Source: Linum tenue (lineage: Eukaryota > Streptophyta > Magnoliopsida > Malpighiales > Linaceae). Taken from it: DNA of 64,000 bases. Below, piece by piece: positions 45,618 through 57,725 of this stretch (the stretch's first letter is position 1; the number at the start of each line of letters is the position of its first letter). The DNA lies in NCBI GenBank assembly GCA_946122785.1, contig CAMGYJ010000010.1, positions 15,351,467 through 15,415,466 of the forward strand, in the 5' to 3' direction. The notes under the pieces are model-generated. The model searched no databases, was not told where the DNA came from, and was given only the letters and a program-made list of their open reading frames with translations. The position numbers were made by a program, and so were the translations under genes.

Positions 45618-47000
45618 GTGAAGCGATTTCCCCAATTGATATGCGAGGCTCCGAGATTCCTTCAATTGCAAAAGAACGATTTTGTTTACGAAGTGGTGAA
45701 ATCAGTCCGGGTCACCGTTGCATCTTCCGGAATTGCAGCATTGCTAATGATCGGAGGGAGAACAACTCATTCCCGTTTTTATATACCTATTGACTGTGAG
45801 TCTACCTCTACGTGTCACATTGATCAAGGTAGTGAATTAGCTGAACTTCTTCTGCAGACTTCTTTGATTATTTGGGATGAAGCTTGCATGTCCCATAAAC
45901 ATAATATTGAGGCTGTGGATAGGACTCTTCGGGATATATTGCACATCAAGCATCGCCACAGTAAAGTTAGAACCTTTGGAGGTTTAACTGTTGTATTTGG
46001 TGGAGACTTTTGCCAAACATTGCCCGTTGTTCCGAAAGGAACAAGAAATCAGATTCTAAATGCTTCCATTAAGAAATCTTACATCTGGGAGCACATAACG
46101 GTGTTGAAATTGACGCAAAACATGAGATTGCGTTGCTCTATGGGAGCGTCTGCATCGGAATCTGAGGAGATTTCTGCCTTTAGCTCTTGGATTCTAAAGA
46201 TCGGAGATGGCATCGGTTCGAATGTATTTGGTGAATCAACAATTAAAATTCCAACAGATCTGTGCATTCAGCCTAGAGATACTCCTATTTCTGATGTTGT
46301 CAACTCAACATATCCTGACCTATCAACATGTTATGCTGATTACAAGTACTTGGTTGAACGAGCCATATTGGCCCCGCATCATGAAGCAGTATCAACAATC
46401 AATTCTCATGTTCTGCTGCAGTTTCCTGGTGAGTCTAGATGTTACCTGAGCAGCGACTCCATTGAAGTTGATCCCGGACAGCCAAATATTATGGAGAGTG
46501 ATTATTCGACAGAGTTTTTGAACTCTTTAAGAGTAGGCAATTTCCCTGATCATGATCTGAAGCTGAAGATCGGATGTCCGGTTATTCTCCTCAGGAATTT
46601 GGATGAAAGTATTGGTTTGGTTAATGGAACTAGGTTGGTTATCACAAAATTGGGCACATGGTTTATTGAGGTTGAAATTTTGACTGGCACCAACATTGGT
46701 GAGCGTGTATTCTTACCTAGGCTGAAGTTATCGGAACGGTTCAAGAGCCTCCACTATACTTTGATGCGTCGTCAGTATCCTATTGCTCTATCATTTGCCA
46801 TGACAATCAACAAAAGCCAAGGTCAAACTCTAAACCATGTAGGCCTGTACTTGCATAAGCAGGTATTTTGTCATGGACAGTTGTATGTAGCATTGTCACG
46901 TGTTACGCGAAAGGCAGGAATTCGAATCTACAGTTGCAACACTGATGGAGAGCATGTATTGACTATGCAAAATGTTGTCTACAGAGAGATTTTAGAATGA
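45618..47000 (+). pseudogene. Helitron PIF1-like helicase, C-terminal half
   Basis: 460 codons without a stop. From about residue 30 it is the helicase part of a plant Helitron RepHel protein: VASSGIAALLMIGGRTTHSR, Walker B LIIWDEA, FGGDFCQTLPVV, LTQNMRLR, GCPVILLRNLD, NKSQGQTLNHVG and GQLYVALSRVT (last motifs). The Walker A segment (GxGGTGKT), the Rep nuclease and the zinc-finger region that should precede it are missing, so it cannot act as a transposase alone. The open frame suggests recent loss. It lies just upstream of captured gene fragments and an RPA-like pseudogene. Confidence 0.9.
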
Positions 47001-47596
47001 TGAAAGTAATTACTTTTGGGAACAATTTTTGTACCCCTGATGTACTGTTTAAGTTCTCATATTATGGAGATTGTGACGCTAAGATTATATTTCATTTCCT
47101 CCGTTCTTTGGTTTATTATACAGGCGGTTCATAATATATCCACAACGAACATTGTAGTTTTTGTCTCCTCGCGTCGTCGGTAATGTGAAAAATATAACTC
47201 TTGGATATGTAGTACATTATCTGTAGTCCATTCTTATGAAAATGAATGAAGTAGGTGATGGGAATAATGTGTGACTTCATGTATCTGGAGATTATGTATA
47301 CAAAGAAGCTTGCAAGACTATCGCCTGTTCACGCCTGAATTTACAACTACATGCTAACTATCTATGCACTCCGTGCACGACTTTGAGTTTCTATGTGGCT
47401 ATAAACATGACCGAAGTTTTTTTGTTACACAATGCATGTTTACCTTCTAATTCATACTTGCCTCTTTGCCTACCATATCTACTGCAACTCTGTTGCATGT
47501 GAAATATGAACTGGCAAATTGGCCGATGGTCGGAAGTCCATCAAGTGGTCCACGAACATGGCTCATTGGCAGGACAAATTCAGGGGGTTCCTAATA
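47001..47596. other. Downstream of helicase, no gene recognised
   Basis: AT-rich, with no motif, up to the proteasome gene fragment. Confidence 0.4.
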
Positions 47597-48303
47597 TCAT
47601 GTGTCTCTACCAGTGCCCTTCTTGGCATCCTCAGAAGCTGCCTACTCTGCTTCAATCTAAGCCATGATAGCATCGATTTCAGCCTCTTCAATTTGTTATA
47701 TGCCCTACTCTTTTGTCATTGTTGCGACTTCAATATTGTTTCCACCACTCTCCACAACCTACACAAAGAAATGAAAACTTCAGAATCTCAGAGGATCATT
47801 CACAACACATGTACTAGCTGATTATTTTACAAAAAGATGATGAATCAACTTCAGTTGGTTTCGACCCGTAGTCGTTCAGCAAGAAGCCTGAGACAATTTA
47901 GTTTACGATTGATGTCAAAAGCCACACATGACCAGCATCCTATGGGGATAAGAAATGTTGTTAACCAAGGCTTTTCTGGCTATCTTCAAACATAAATCAT
48001 GTTGAACCGTCTCATACACTAAATTTTTTTTGATCTTATTCGTTATACAAACTATAAAACAAACTGTTTCATATGCCATCCAGACATTGATATTTGTTGG
48101 CACAACAAACCATAATAAAACTCAATCGTTTTGCCTAAAATTATCTTAACATCTAAATCCGTTCAAATACGACATAATATGAGTACGTACCTTCCGTAAG
48201 GCACGGATTGCCAGCTTGATGGTTTTTTCACCAGAAGTTTCTTTATGATTCTTCTCCAGAAACTCTCTGATGGAATTGGAGTTACTCCCAGTTGCATTTC
48301 CTT
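47597..48303 (-). pseudogene. 3' fragment of proteasome subunit alpha type-7 gene
   Basis: Minus-strand exon about 48303-48192 reads GNATGSNSNSIREFLEKNHK then IKLAIRALRK. The last exon, 47758-47597, reads VVESGGNNIEVATMTKE, then QIEEAEIDAIMA, IEAE and AASEDAKKG. These are the two final coding segments of the 20S proteasome alpha-7 (PAD) subunit. Four in-frame stops (two near MTKE, two in the acidic tail) and the loss of all earlier exons make it a pseudogene. An intron lies between the pieces, so it came from DNA, not mRNA. Confidence 0.88.
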
Positions 48304-48639
48304 CAAGAAAACTCAATTCATAACTAATTTCAGATAAGAGGGCAGAAGAAATTTGATTAAAGAGATAAATAAGGGATTTATCAGGTTATGTTTTTGGTAT
48401 AGTGGAGTTGCCACCTGGCAGCCAACTGGTATTTCCTGACACCAGAATGGTACTTCCTGGTACTTCCCATTTCTGTAGCTTCTTTCTCTGCATGCAAAAT
48501 TATTTTGTATGCAAAAAATAGGCATCAAATATATATCTACAAGTTTCTCTAACATTCCTGGGGGGAATAATATCCAAGTACCCATTAAATTCATAAATGA
48601 ATCATTAGAAACATACTCTTCCACAATAGAGGCAGGATT

Positions 48640-49396
48640 ATAACAAGATACATACATTGCTACAAGCTCCAATCAAAGAGCTATAAGGCAAACTCCAAGT
48701 TTTGATCCTTGCTTTCGTGCCTCCTACAGGATTTCAAATGCTAGATCGACTTTTCCAGCATGCCCAGCGACATCAATCAATGCACTTAGAAACATCTGGA
48801 AGGAAAAAAGTATAGAACCATAAGAAAAAAACCCTATCGGTGCAAACAAATGAATCCAATTTCACTAGAAATCACGTATAAAAGCTTGCATGTGGAAATC
48901 TACATAGCTTTTTCATCTATCAAACGTGTAGCTTTAAACTAGCTCCAGAAAGGCATCATTGAATTATCACCCTTATCTATACTAAACCATTATTACTAAC
49001 ATCGCCCTGATTCTTCAGGCTCAACCGATCACCAATATTGTCAACTTATGTAGTACCTCATCAGGGAGGACGCCTTTTCTTAACATGTCTTCACACACAC
49101 GATGAGCAAAGTCCCAATCGCCAGTCTCCCTACAGCAGTTAATGGCGATTGTATAAACTTCTGGAGTGCCCTTGATTTTATACTTATCAAGCATGTTGTA
49201 AATTTCCTTTGCCCTGTCAACCTGACCAGCATTTGCACATGCCTTTATCAATGCACCAACAGTAACATGATCAGGATCAATAGGCCGTATCTCAGCCTTC
49301 ATTTCTGATAATACATCAAAGGCACGGTCCACGACTCCTGATTGACCACATGCAGTGATAAGTGCATTGAAGACAACTCGATCTGGCTTCAAATTC
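48640..49396 (-). pseudogene. Fragment of MRL1-type pentatricopeptide repeat gene
   Basis: Minus-strand exon about 49396-49059 encodes PPR motifs NLKPDRVVFNALITACGQSG, DPDHVTVGALIKACANAG and GTPEVYTIAINCCRETGDW, ending PDE before a GT donor. A second exon (about 48797-48640) reads MFLSALIDVAGHAGKVDLAF, then a TAG and a frameshift before YSSLIGACSN. The order and wording match the central repeats of MRL1, a chloroplast PPR protein stabilising rbcL mRNA. Only two exons of a very large gene are present. Confidence 0.85.
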
Positions 49397-49885
49397 TACT
49401 GCATAAAACATCTTATCAGTGTGAAGATACATTTGAGACAGTAACAAGGAGATCCACAACCACAGCCTCAGTCAAGGAAGGTACAGGAAAAAAAAGAAAA
49501 CCACATAAACATATCAGTCCATTCATTCTATGATTATGGATTAATCCATGTGCATTTTATTGGGCCTATGTGGGTTAATAAGTCCAGTCCCCCATGCACA
49601 ATAAGTTTTCTGCGTTTACAAATTTTTTGAATTACTTGAGATATTTAATTAGTTATTTTCAGATATTTAATTTATATATTATGCATAAATAAAACTTTTC
49701 CTATTTTGAAGCTAAATCGTGGTACACGATCTTGCTGGGTTTAATCCTATTATCTCCACTCTTCCTGTCAGTTCCAAACGTATCCTACATCTTTCATGAA
49801 CAATATTTAAAGCCATGCACAATGAAGAGAAAATCTCACGCCATTTTGAGAAAACTCCTCTACTTCTTTTGGTTTCAAAGCATCC

Positions 49886-51575
49886 ATGGATTTCCTGAGA
49901 TTATACCAGCTAAATCTGCATCAAGATGACGCCACTGTTCGCATGAGGATCCTGCGATTGTGGAAACCAATGAACCCAGATGGTATTGGGATTCACCAAC
50001 TCCACATGTTATTTCTAGACAACAAGGTATTATTCTGTTCATTAGTTTGCAGTGATGAAGTTTACTGTTTTACAGTCGACATGACACTATAAAACGATAA
50101 ACTAAAATTCACTTTATTTTGTAGGGGACGGAGATGCAGGGATTAGTTGGTACAGTTCACGTTCTAGTGTTTCTGCCCATTCTTCGGTAGGGAAGGATCT
50201 ACATACTGCGCAAGTTTGTGGTTCGTGGGTATCATGGTTGCTATAGGGCTTCACCTCCTACTCTCAGAATCTGCTTCCAAGAGGATACAGTGGTTCAAGA
50301 AGCCGCAAATGCTCCCGACATACCAATCTACAGCTTCCATTTTTTGGCAGCTGCGGATCTTCCTCAAGCCGTCCACAACCATGCTTATCTGTCTGGTAAT
50401 TTGATTGAGCCCTAGAATCTTAATTTATAGTTGTTTACCTATTCAATCCCTTTACATTTGTATTTGGGCAGACATAGTTGGACAGGTTGTAGCTGCTGGA
50501 CCGGGAGAAGCTCTATTCCAAGATGTTGATCTTTTAAGGAGAAAGGCTGCTCACCTCCGATTCATTAAGTGAGTGGTCAAAAGCTTTGTGTTTGAAGATG
50601 ATTTGCATGTCTTATGGATTTTAGTTGTGTCTTATTCATTAATCTGTTTTTTTCCTCAAATTAGTGGTGCTATTGAGGAAATCGTCTTATGGGATGATTT
50701 AATAGACGAATTCCAAGCTGTTATTCCTCATCAGCCTCCTCCGGGAACCGTAGTTGTGTTCACCTTGGTGGTAGTTCATACTTTCAATGGTAGTAAGCAA
50801 TTCTTTTAATTTTCTTTGAACTTTCCCTAATATTTTTAAAGTTAGTCTTATTGACACCATGTGTGTATGAGTTGATGCCAGGTTAAGAGTTTTGCGTTGG
50901 AACAAATGCAACAAAGTTATACTGGAACTTGCATTATCCTCACCTCCACCCTCTGTTGGATAAGTAAGTTTACATTATTCTAGAAAAACACTTAGCGAAT
51001 GAGTAAATTGGAACTTCCACTAATTATGGTTCTATCTATTTCCTGTTCTATTGTATAACAGTATAGAAAATGTCCCATTGGCCATTGACTATACCTTGGA
51101 GGAAGCCCTAGGGATGAGTACCATCTGCTCCATTCCAGAACTGAACATCTATAAGACTGACATCAATAACCAGGTAATTATCTATTTGTTCAGTTCGTGT
51201 GACCAAAAAGAGTGGATGTTTGATCACTCTGAAGTTATTGAAAAGTGTCTTTGGTGTCAAATGCAGGGTACTTCATATATTGTTGATGCCCAAGTGAAGG
51301 ATGTCAATGTCTCCTGGTCTGCCGTGAAGCTGAAGTTTGAGGTGCGGATGAAAGTTGGTAATGGAGGTGATGAAGCTGTTGTTCTGTTTGTGACAAGCAA
51401 GTTCCGCTGGATTGCAAGTCGTATTATCGAGGCAACACACAAAGAATGGACCAACAATTTCAGGATTCTCTTAGCTTGGCTGAGGGGCAAATCATTTAAG
51501 CTTATGATCCAACTGGTGGATTTTAACTTTGCTACAGTCGAATGTGATTTGGTCCTTCGCAAGCTTTTCTGGTAG
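49886..51575 (+). pseudogene. RPA70-like single-strand DNA-binding protein pseudogene
   Basis: Exons by splice signals: 49886-50026, 50125-50395, 50472-50568, 50665-50789, about 50882-50963, 51062-51173 and 51267-51575. The product has OB-fold motifs: DATVRMRILRLWKPMNPDG, GRIYILRKFVVRGYHGCYRA, GAIEEIVLWDDLIDEF, TNATKLYWNL and SIENVPLAID. An in-frame TAG precedes GRIYIL (about 50188). A TAA follows the 50881 acceptor unless the later AG at 50887 is used. The zinc-finger exon is missing before the final OB-fold piece (LKFEVRMKV). Such RPA-like genes are typical passengers of plant Helitrons. Confidence 0.8.
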
Positions 51576-52870
51576 ATTATGTTATCGGAAATGCTTAGTG
51601 GTTGATGTTTCTGTGAGTTTCTTCAAATTAGTGGGTTTTATGATAGGTGGACATTGGTAGTAGCAAGTCATTCTCATTTTTCTTTAACTATGACCAGCAA
51701 GGGTTTTGTGAATAGCTGGTCATTTTATTTTCTGTTGGTTTCCTGTTTTCTATGGTTAAATCATGTCTAAGTACGTTTGGTCCCTTCATGTTAATCATTT
51801 GAATTTTATTAAGTAAGCATTTTATCTATTTATATTCAAGAACATATTATTTTCTTAGTTCACCAAACCACAATACGTAATGAAACCAAGAGAATCTGAT
51901 ACTTACACAACATGTTGATCCATTGGAGGTGGGTCATTGAAGCCGCTGGGAGATAACGAGGCCAGAGCTTTTACAAACATGTAGGAGAGAACCCAATCCA
52001 TAATTCACTTTTGTTTTCTCACTGAAAATCACAATTCAAAGAATTACCAATAGATAAAAACAAAATCTCATAAAGCGAAAGCCATCTGGGAAAGCAGTGA
52101 ATATGTTCCTCCCCCCCCCCAAGACTTCAATTTACCAAGACGCAAGACAGGAGAATGCTAGCAAATGAAAAGGACACAACTGCTTTTACCGACAGTATTC
52201 ATCTTCCCAAGCTCGCGTACAGAGAAAAGCGTGCAGGATTATGAAGTTTGAGCCTTCTAATGAGTATTTAGAGAAATCCTTCATTTCATAAATAATCAAA
52301 TTAGCCTCTCACACCTCCGAATGATAACATTCGAAGCAAACAGAATAGCGCATCCTTAATGCTCAAAGAAAATCAGGAAATGCAAGGCCAAAGAAATGTG
52401 ATTTCAAAAACTTAATTTTGCACACACTTAACGTCTTCGACACTCTATGACAGTGGCACCAAATATATGATGCTCTTTATCAGCTGCTTGATCGGTGCAC
52501 GACAAAACAAGGGGCGTGCTTAGACAGTCGGTAGATTGGAAAGAGGGAAGGATTGCTGTGAAACAGAATCCACGAGTCATTTCTACAGACTAGGCAGTAA
52601 TAATACGTTCAAATTTGGTAAAGATCTTGCAGTATCAGGACAAGAAGAAGGAAAAATTTAATACAATCGATCAAACTTTTGCTTTTTGTATTGTAGTATG
52701 AAAAAGACCCAGTTTGGAAATTGTGGTCTCTGGTACACCATGTTAGAGATAAAAATGAGTTAAAATGGTAGCTGGACAAATTAGGGATGTGGAATTCCAT
52801 TCATTGACAACCGACAGTGACTTATGATCTGCACCTCATATTCTTGACTATAATCTAAAGCTAGAGGGAC
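51576..52870. other. No gene recognised
   Basis: Short exon-like open stretches on the minus strand (for example near 51930-52010) could be further captured pieces, but I cannot name them. Confidence 0.35.
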
Positions 52871-52877
52871 TCATTAC

Positions 52878-53231
52878 CATTAGCTTCTTGCACGTTTTTT
52901 AGAGCAACAACAACGGCTTTGATGACAATGTCATTCACAGAAACTTTGATATCATGGTTCTCTGCAGTCAAGGAAACAGTGCATCATTTCCAATGAATAA
53001 AGAGACCAAGAAAAGTAAGGATTACAATCAGGAAAGAGATACGTACCTTTTAGTTCCTTTCTGAAAGTGAGAAGAGGATCTAAAATGACATCATATAGAG
53101 AAAACTGTAAAATTAGACCAAAACCATACAAAAGCAACTGATACAAGTCATATCATGGAGAAGACATAACCTATGGACAAGTATAAATGTGGAGTAGTCT
53201 GCTTTGATTCCAACAACCTCTTTGCTATGAT
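52878..53231 (-). pseudogene. Three-exon fragment of mitochondrial pyruvate dehydrogenase E2 gene
   Basis: Minus-strand exons 53231-53171 (IIAKRLLESKQTTPHLYLS), 53079-53047 (DPLLTFRKELK) and about 52962-52878 ([28 protein letters not shown]). They follow each other as in the catalytic domain of dihydrolipoamide acetyltransferase. The lipoyl domains and the active-site C-terminus are absent from this window. Introns are kept, so it is a genomic capture. Confidence 0.85.
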
Positions 53232-54678
53232 CTGAAAAGCAACCACGAAATATTACAACACAAGAAACATTTCCTCCAACAATAGACAAGTATGATATGA
53301 CCAATTTGGCAGCATGAAACTATTTGGAAGTACACAAGCAAGTCTGCAATTGATCTATTCTCCATTTCCAAGCATACGACATTGTCAAAAGAATGAGACC
53401 CATGTATGTGATTCCAAGAATTTATCAAAATAAAGAGGTCGTGTCGTGTTTCCTATGTCAATATCTGTTACTCCAGAACTCACTTAGGACAGCCTATTCC
53501 ATGTATATCTGTGATAAATTCATATCAGAAGTAGCTGCAAACAACTGTCGAGAATATAGAGAACCATATGTAGAAATGTCAAAAATCATTAATGTCAAAT
53601 GAATTTAATCATATATAAATCATATTTGAAGACAATTTACGCACAATTCACTAAAACGATATAATTTTACTTAAAATTTCGCAGATCGATCATGTCGGTC
53701 ATACCGGTTTCATGAACGGAACCGGTCAAACCAGGTTCAACCGGTGGCATGCCGGCTGGCATGACAACCATGTTTCAGATCCTTTTCATAATCTTATAGC
53801 TTCCAAAACCCGATGGATTCACAGTGAAAATGCTTACCATTCAAGAGATCCTTCAACTGCATCATTGGGTAATCAATTGCTAAATTATCGCCCATGAGAA
53901 AGGTTATGATTTTATATGTTCCTCAACTTTAGAAAGAATACAAAGCTTCTAAGAAAAGGGAACATTAAAACAACATTCCTAAACCTAAATTTGTGAAACC
54001 ATAAATACCCACAACCAAGAGATACTAATGGGACTTAGTGCACATTCCATATATACTGGACAAGGCTTGGGTAGCTGAGTTGGAGTTCCCATATCCACAA
54101 ACAATGGAATGTAACCTCATTCAAAGTACAATGCGACACAATACCGTGTTATACACATTATGCTATTTACCTTTCAATGGAGGATGCAACAACTTTCAAA
54201 CCATGATTCTTAGAGTAATCCACAGTAAACCTGCCATTACAGCAAGAGGCAACCAGATTAACAGCTACCCACATTCCCACAGTGATCAAACTAAACTTTG
54301 ACCGAGGATACTACTGGCCTATTCACATCATCAAAGAACTGAAACTCTATATTACGTTTGTTATACCAAGACTACAAATGGGCCAGATGATACGATATTA
54401 CAAAGAGGTACTATTGACGTCCATGTGGTAATTGGACATACATGTACAAATCAATGTCGTGACCAACAGTTGCAGTGTCTTGAAGCTTGAATTCAGACTG
54501 GTTCTTTCGATAGAGAGCTGAAAACGAGAATAATAAACAAGCAATTCACATAGTGAGCTCCCCTAATTCACTACTTGCGGTTAGAAACAACGACAACAAA
54601 CAAGAAGGAGAAGGAGGCTTACCAACTTGTGGAGCATTCTCCTCACATGGTTTCTGCAGGTGAACTTGCAAAGCAGAG
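53232..54678. other. No gene recognised
   Basis: AT-rich. A cluster of ACCGGTT/AACCGGT words at 53700-53765 may be one end of a decayed hAT element. Other ORFs have no motifs. Confidence 0.4.
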
Positions 54679-55098
54679 AGTTCCCGATTCAGAATACAAT
54701 CCGAATAAACCAGAGGTTCGAGAACGGCCGCAAGATCAAGAGTAAGTTCCAGCAAAACATTTCACCATAAATCCTAAGAATGATCCAAAATTCGAATCTC
54801 TCGAAAGCTCCAAGTACTTCAATCAAGCAACCATTGAACAGCTCTGCGCACAAATTAACGACTATCGGTTCAAAATTCACAGCATCAACGACGTTAGTTC
54901 CCGATTCAGAAGGCAAAACCGAATAAATCAGAGCTTCGAGAACAACCACAAGATCAAGAGTAAGTTCCACCCAAACATTTCATGTGTAAACCATAAGAAT
55001 GATCTAGAAGTCGTATATCTCGAAACCTCGAAGTATTTCAATCAAGCAACCACAGAACAGCTCGACGAACAAATCAACGACAACTGTAAGTTGAAGAA
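54679..55098. repeat. Two diverged tandem units of about 216 bp
   Basis: Both units start with AGTTCCCGATTCAGA (54679 and 54895) and share GAGAAC..CCGCAAGATCAAGAG, GTAAGTTCCA, AAGAATGATC, TCTCGAAA, CAATCAAGCAACCA and CAAAT-AACGAC. Unit 2 ends near 55098. Confidence 0.8.
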
Positions 55099-55352
55099 AC
55101 AAACCTAGCAATTGAATTAGCCTCTCTAGCCGCTAGAAAACCTCCCCAGCCACAGAAACAGCCTCCCTGTCCACCGGATTGAAACTCCTTTGAAGCGCTT
55201 GCAAAAGGTTAGGCAGATCCACCGGATTCAAACGCTGGTAATGGCGGAAGATGCTTCATCAGAAAAGAGAGGCAAGGAATCAATCGGAATATCAAGATCA
55301 GCATGTAACATGAGATTCCGATGGCTGTGTGGAGGGCAGATACACGGGACTC
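54770..55352. repeat. Segmental duplication, copy A
   Basis: The stretch from AAGAATGATCCAAAATTCG to GATGGCTGTGTGGAGGG is repeated at 55806-56184 plus 57726-57925 with few differences. In copy B it is split by a TRIM insertion. Confidence 0.9.
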
Positions 55353-55810
55353 AACATCTTAGAGATTCTCCGCCACCTGTCCATACGGTCAATGTAAAAA
55401 GGTTGCCTGAGAAAGGAATTGCCTGGATGGGGCTCTAATGTTCCTAATTTGAAAGAGTGGGAGGCAATAGAAAATGAACTAGGGATGGAACAAACTCGAA
55501 TTCGAGAATTCTTCCCTTGAAAGATTTAGACTTGAACACTATTGCCATAGACGATGACAAATCCCAGGCTGACACTGCAACTACTAAAGTAGATGATGAC
55601 AAGTATTCTGAGAATCATGAAGATAAAGAGGATGGTAGGCCGAAGCATAGAAGATACCCATCCAAGAAAAAAGAGGTAAAAATTGAAGGGAAGAAAATGG
55701 TTGTAGATGGTATTGATGCATCTCAAGGACAAGTTGATGATGATGCTGGGGATTGGTTGCCTGCTGTTACTATGAGTACTCATAGAAAGTATCTTAGAAG
55801 GAAACTATAA
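55190..55810 (+). other. Exon-like ORFs of unknown source
   Basis: ORF 55190-55438 (MAEDASSEKRGKESIGISRS inside) and ORF 55517-55810 (IAIDDDKSQADTATTKVDDD, RRYPSKKKEVKIEGKKM, ending STHRKYLRRKL). Hydrophilic and low-complexity, with no domain I recognise. The first begins inside copy A of the duplication. They may be remnants of a cellular gene. Confidence 0.3.
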
Positions 55811-56184
55811 ATTCTAAGAATGATCCAAAAGTCGAATCTCTCGAAAGCTCCAAGTATTTCAATCAAGCAACCATTGAACAGCTCTGCGCACAAATTAACG
55901 ACTACCGGTTCAAAAATCACAGCATCAACGATGTTAGTTCCCGATTTAGAAGGCAAAATCGAATAAATCAGAGCTTCGAGAACAACCGCAAGATCAAGAG
56001 TAAGTTCCACCAAAACATTTCATGTATAAACCATAAGAATGATCCAGAAGTCGAATATCTCGAAACCTCGAAGTATTCCAATCAAGCAACCACAGAACAG
56101 CTCGACGAACAAATCAACGACAACTGTAAGTTGAAGAAAACAAACCTAGCAATTGAATTAGCCTCGCCAGCCGCCAGTAAACCT

Positions 56185-57725
56185 TGTTGAGAAATCAGAA
56201 TACGGTGTAAACTGTTGTGTATTATTACTGGAACCACATAGGATTTATATAAAGTACAGAGACTGAAATCTATAATAACCCTAATACTAATACGGAAATT
56301 ACCTAACTTCTTCGACTCTTATAAGGAATATAACTCTGCCCAATTACATAATAGTACTCATAGTATAACATAATACTACTTGTACTACCTGTTCTCTAAT
56401 ACCCTCCCCAAATTGATGGTAATTACTTACCAACAATTTGAAAACCGAAACAAAAACTAACACAAAAAAGAAAAGAAGAAGAAAAAAATCTAAAACTATG
56501 ACACTGATAACTGCTACTTATCCCAAACTTCGCGCCGATGTTGAAGAAGACCACTCCTCATGAAGACGTTGATGGTGATGAACTGGATGTAACGAGATCT
56601 CTTGCCAAAACCACCTTCTCATACTTGTCCTCCAAAGATGCTCCACAAATTTGCTATCACGAAAACAAACCAAAGATGCTCCGAACAGCATCGTCGAACC
56701 AATACAGAACAATGTATACTCCGAACAGCAACACAACTATCAAGATGCTCCGAATAGCATCGTCGAAACAGAAACAGAACCACATGCTCCGAACAGCAAC
56801 ATGGCAATCAGGATGCTCCATGCAGCATCATCGAAAAGGAAAAACATACCAGAAATGCTCCGGACAGCATTTATCAAACAGAGATGTTTCGTACAACATC
56901 TTTAACCAAGGTGTTCCGAACAACACCGTAAAACAGAACCAACCAAAGCAAAAATCTGAATTTCTTGAAGGACACGTTGAAAAGGCAGGTCGAGAGAGAG
57001 GCTTACTGAATAGTAGCTATGGGAAGACATTTCAATCTCCACCATAACCAGTTTGCCGTGAAAGTAAATCCCTTCTTCGTTCCGCAATCGATTTGTTCCC
57101 CAGTCAAGAAAGAATTGGTGAGCTGGAGACGGAATAGGCCGTTCCCCACTCTAACGAAGCAGCTTCCAACAACGAGCGGGCTAGGCGGCAACAGCTTGAC
57201 AAATACATTGAAAAATAACGGAAGGACAGCTACACCAGGGGATTTTCCATTCCTTCCCTGGCTTCCCAAACAACTTCGTCTTCACTGTAATCCGGCCAAC
57301 GGACCAACAACAGGCCTAGGGACTAGGGATAATTATTCGAGACGAAGACAACCACAAAAATTAAAAAACACAACTAATAATTGAGATGGGCATGACTAAG
57401 GATTGGTTTAGGGTTCCGGGGGAGAATGAACTCATGGTGGTGGCGGCGGCTGACGAGGAAAAGAAAGGGTTTAGTTTTTTTTTTTTCAGGAACGAGGCTC
57501 TGATACCATGTTGAGAAATCAGAATACGGTGTAAACTGTTGTGTATTATTACTGGAACCACATAGGATTTATATAGAGTACAGAGACTGAAATCTATAAT
57601 AACCCTAATACTAATACGGAAATTACCTAACTTCTTCGACTCTTATAAGGAATATAACTCTGCCCAATTACATAATAGTACTCATAGTATAACATAATAC
57701 TACTTGTACTACCTGTTCTCTAATA
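56185..57725 (-). mobile_element. TRIM-type LTR element, 1541 bp, minus orientation
   Basis: Two 217-bp direct repeats (56185-56401 and 57509-57725) differ by one base that I can see. The 5-bp duplication AACCT flanks it (56180-56184 and 57726-57730). On the minus strand a primer-binding site TGGTATCAGAGCC follows the LTR directly (57508-57496), and a purine tract TTTGGGGAGGG precedes the other LTR. No gag-pol coding is present in the 1.1-kb interior, so it is non-autonomous. LTR ends read TA...CA on the minus strand in both copies. Confidence 0.93.
56675..56927. repeat. Array of short hairpins with compensatory changes
   Basis: Six perfect 18-nt stem-loops: 56675-56692 GATGCTCCGAACAGCATC, 56744-56761 (loop variant), 56812-56829, 56854-56871 AATGCT..AGCATT, 56883-56900 GATGTT..AACATC and 56910-56927 GGTGTT..AACACC. 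Two imperfect ones lie near 56715 and 56783-56803. Stem changes occur on both arms together, so pairing is preserved. Confidence 0.9.
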
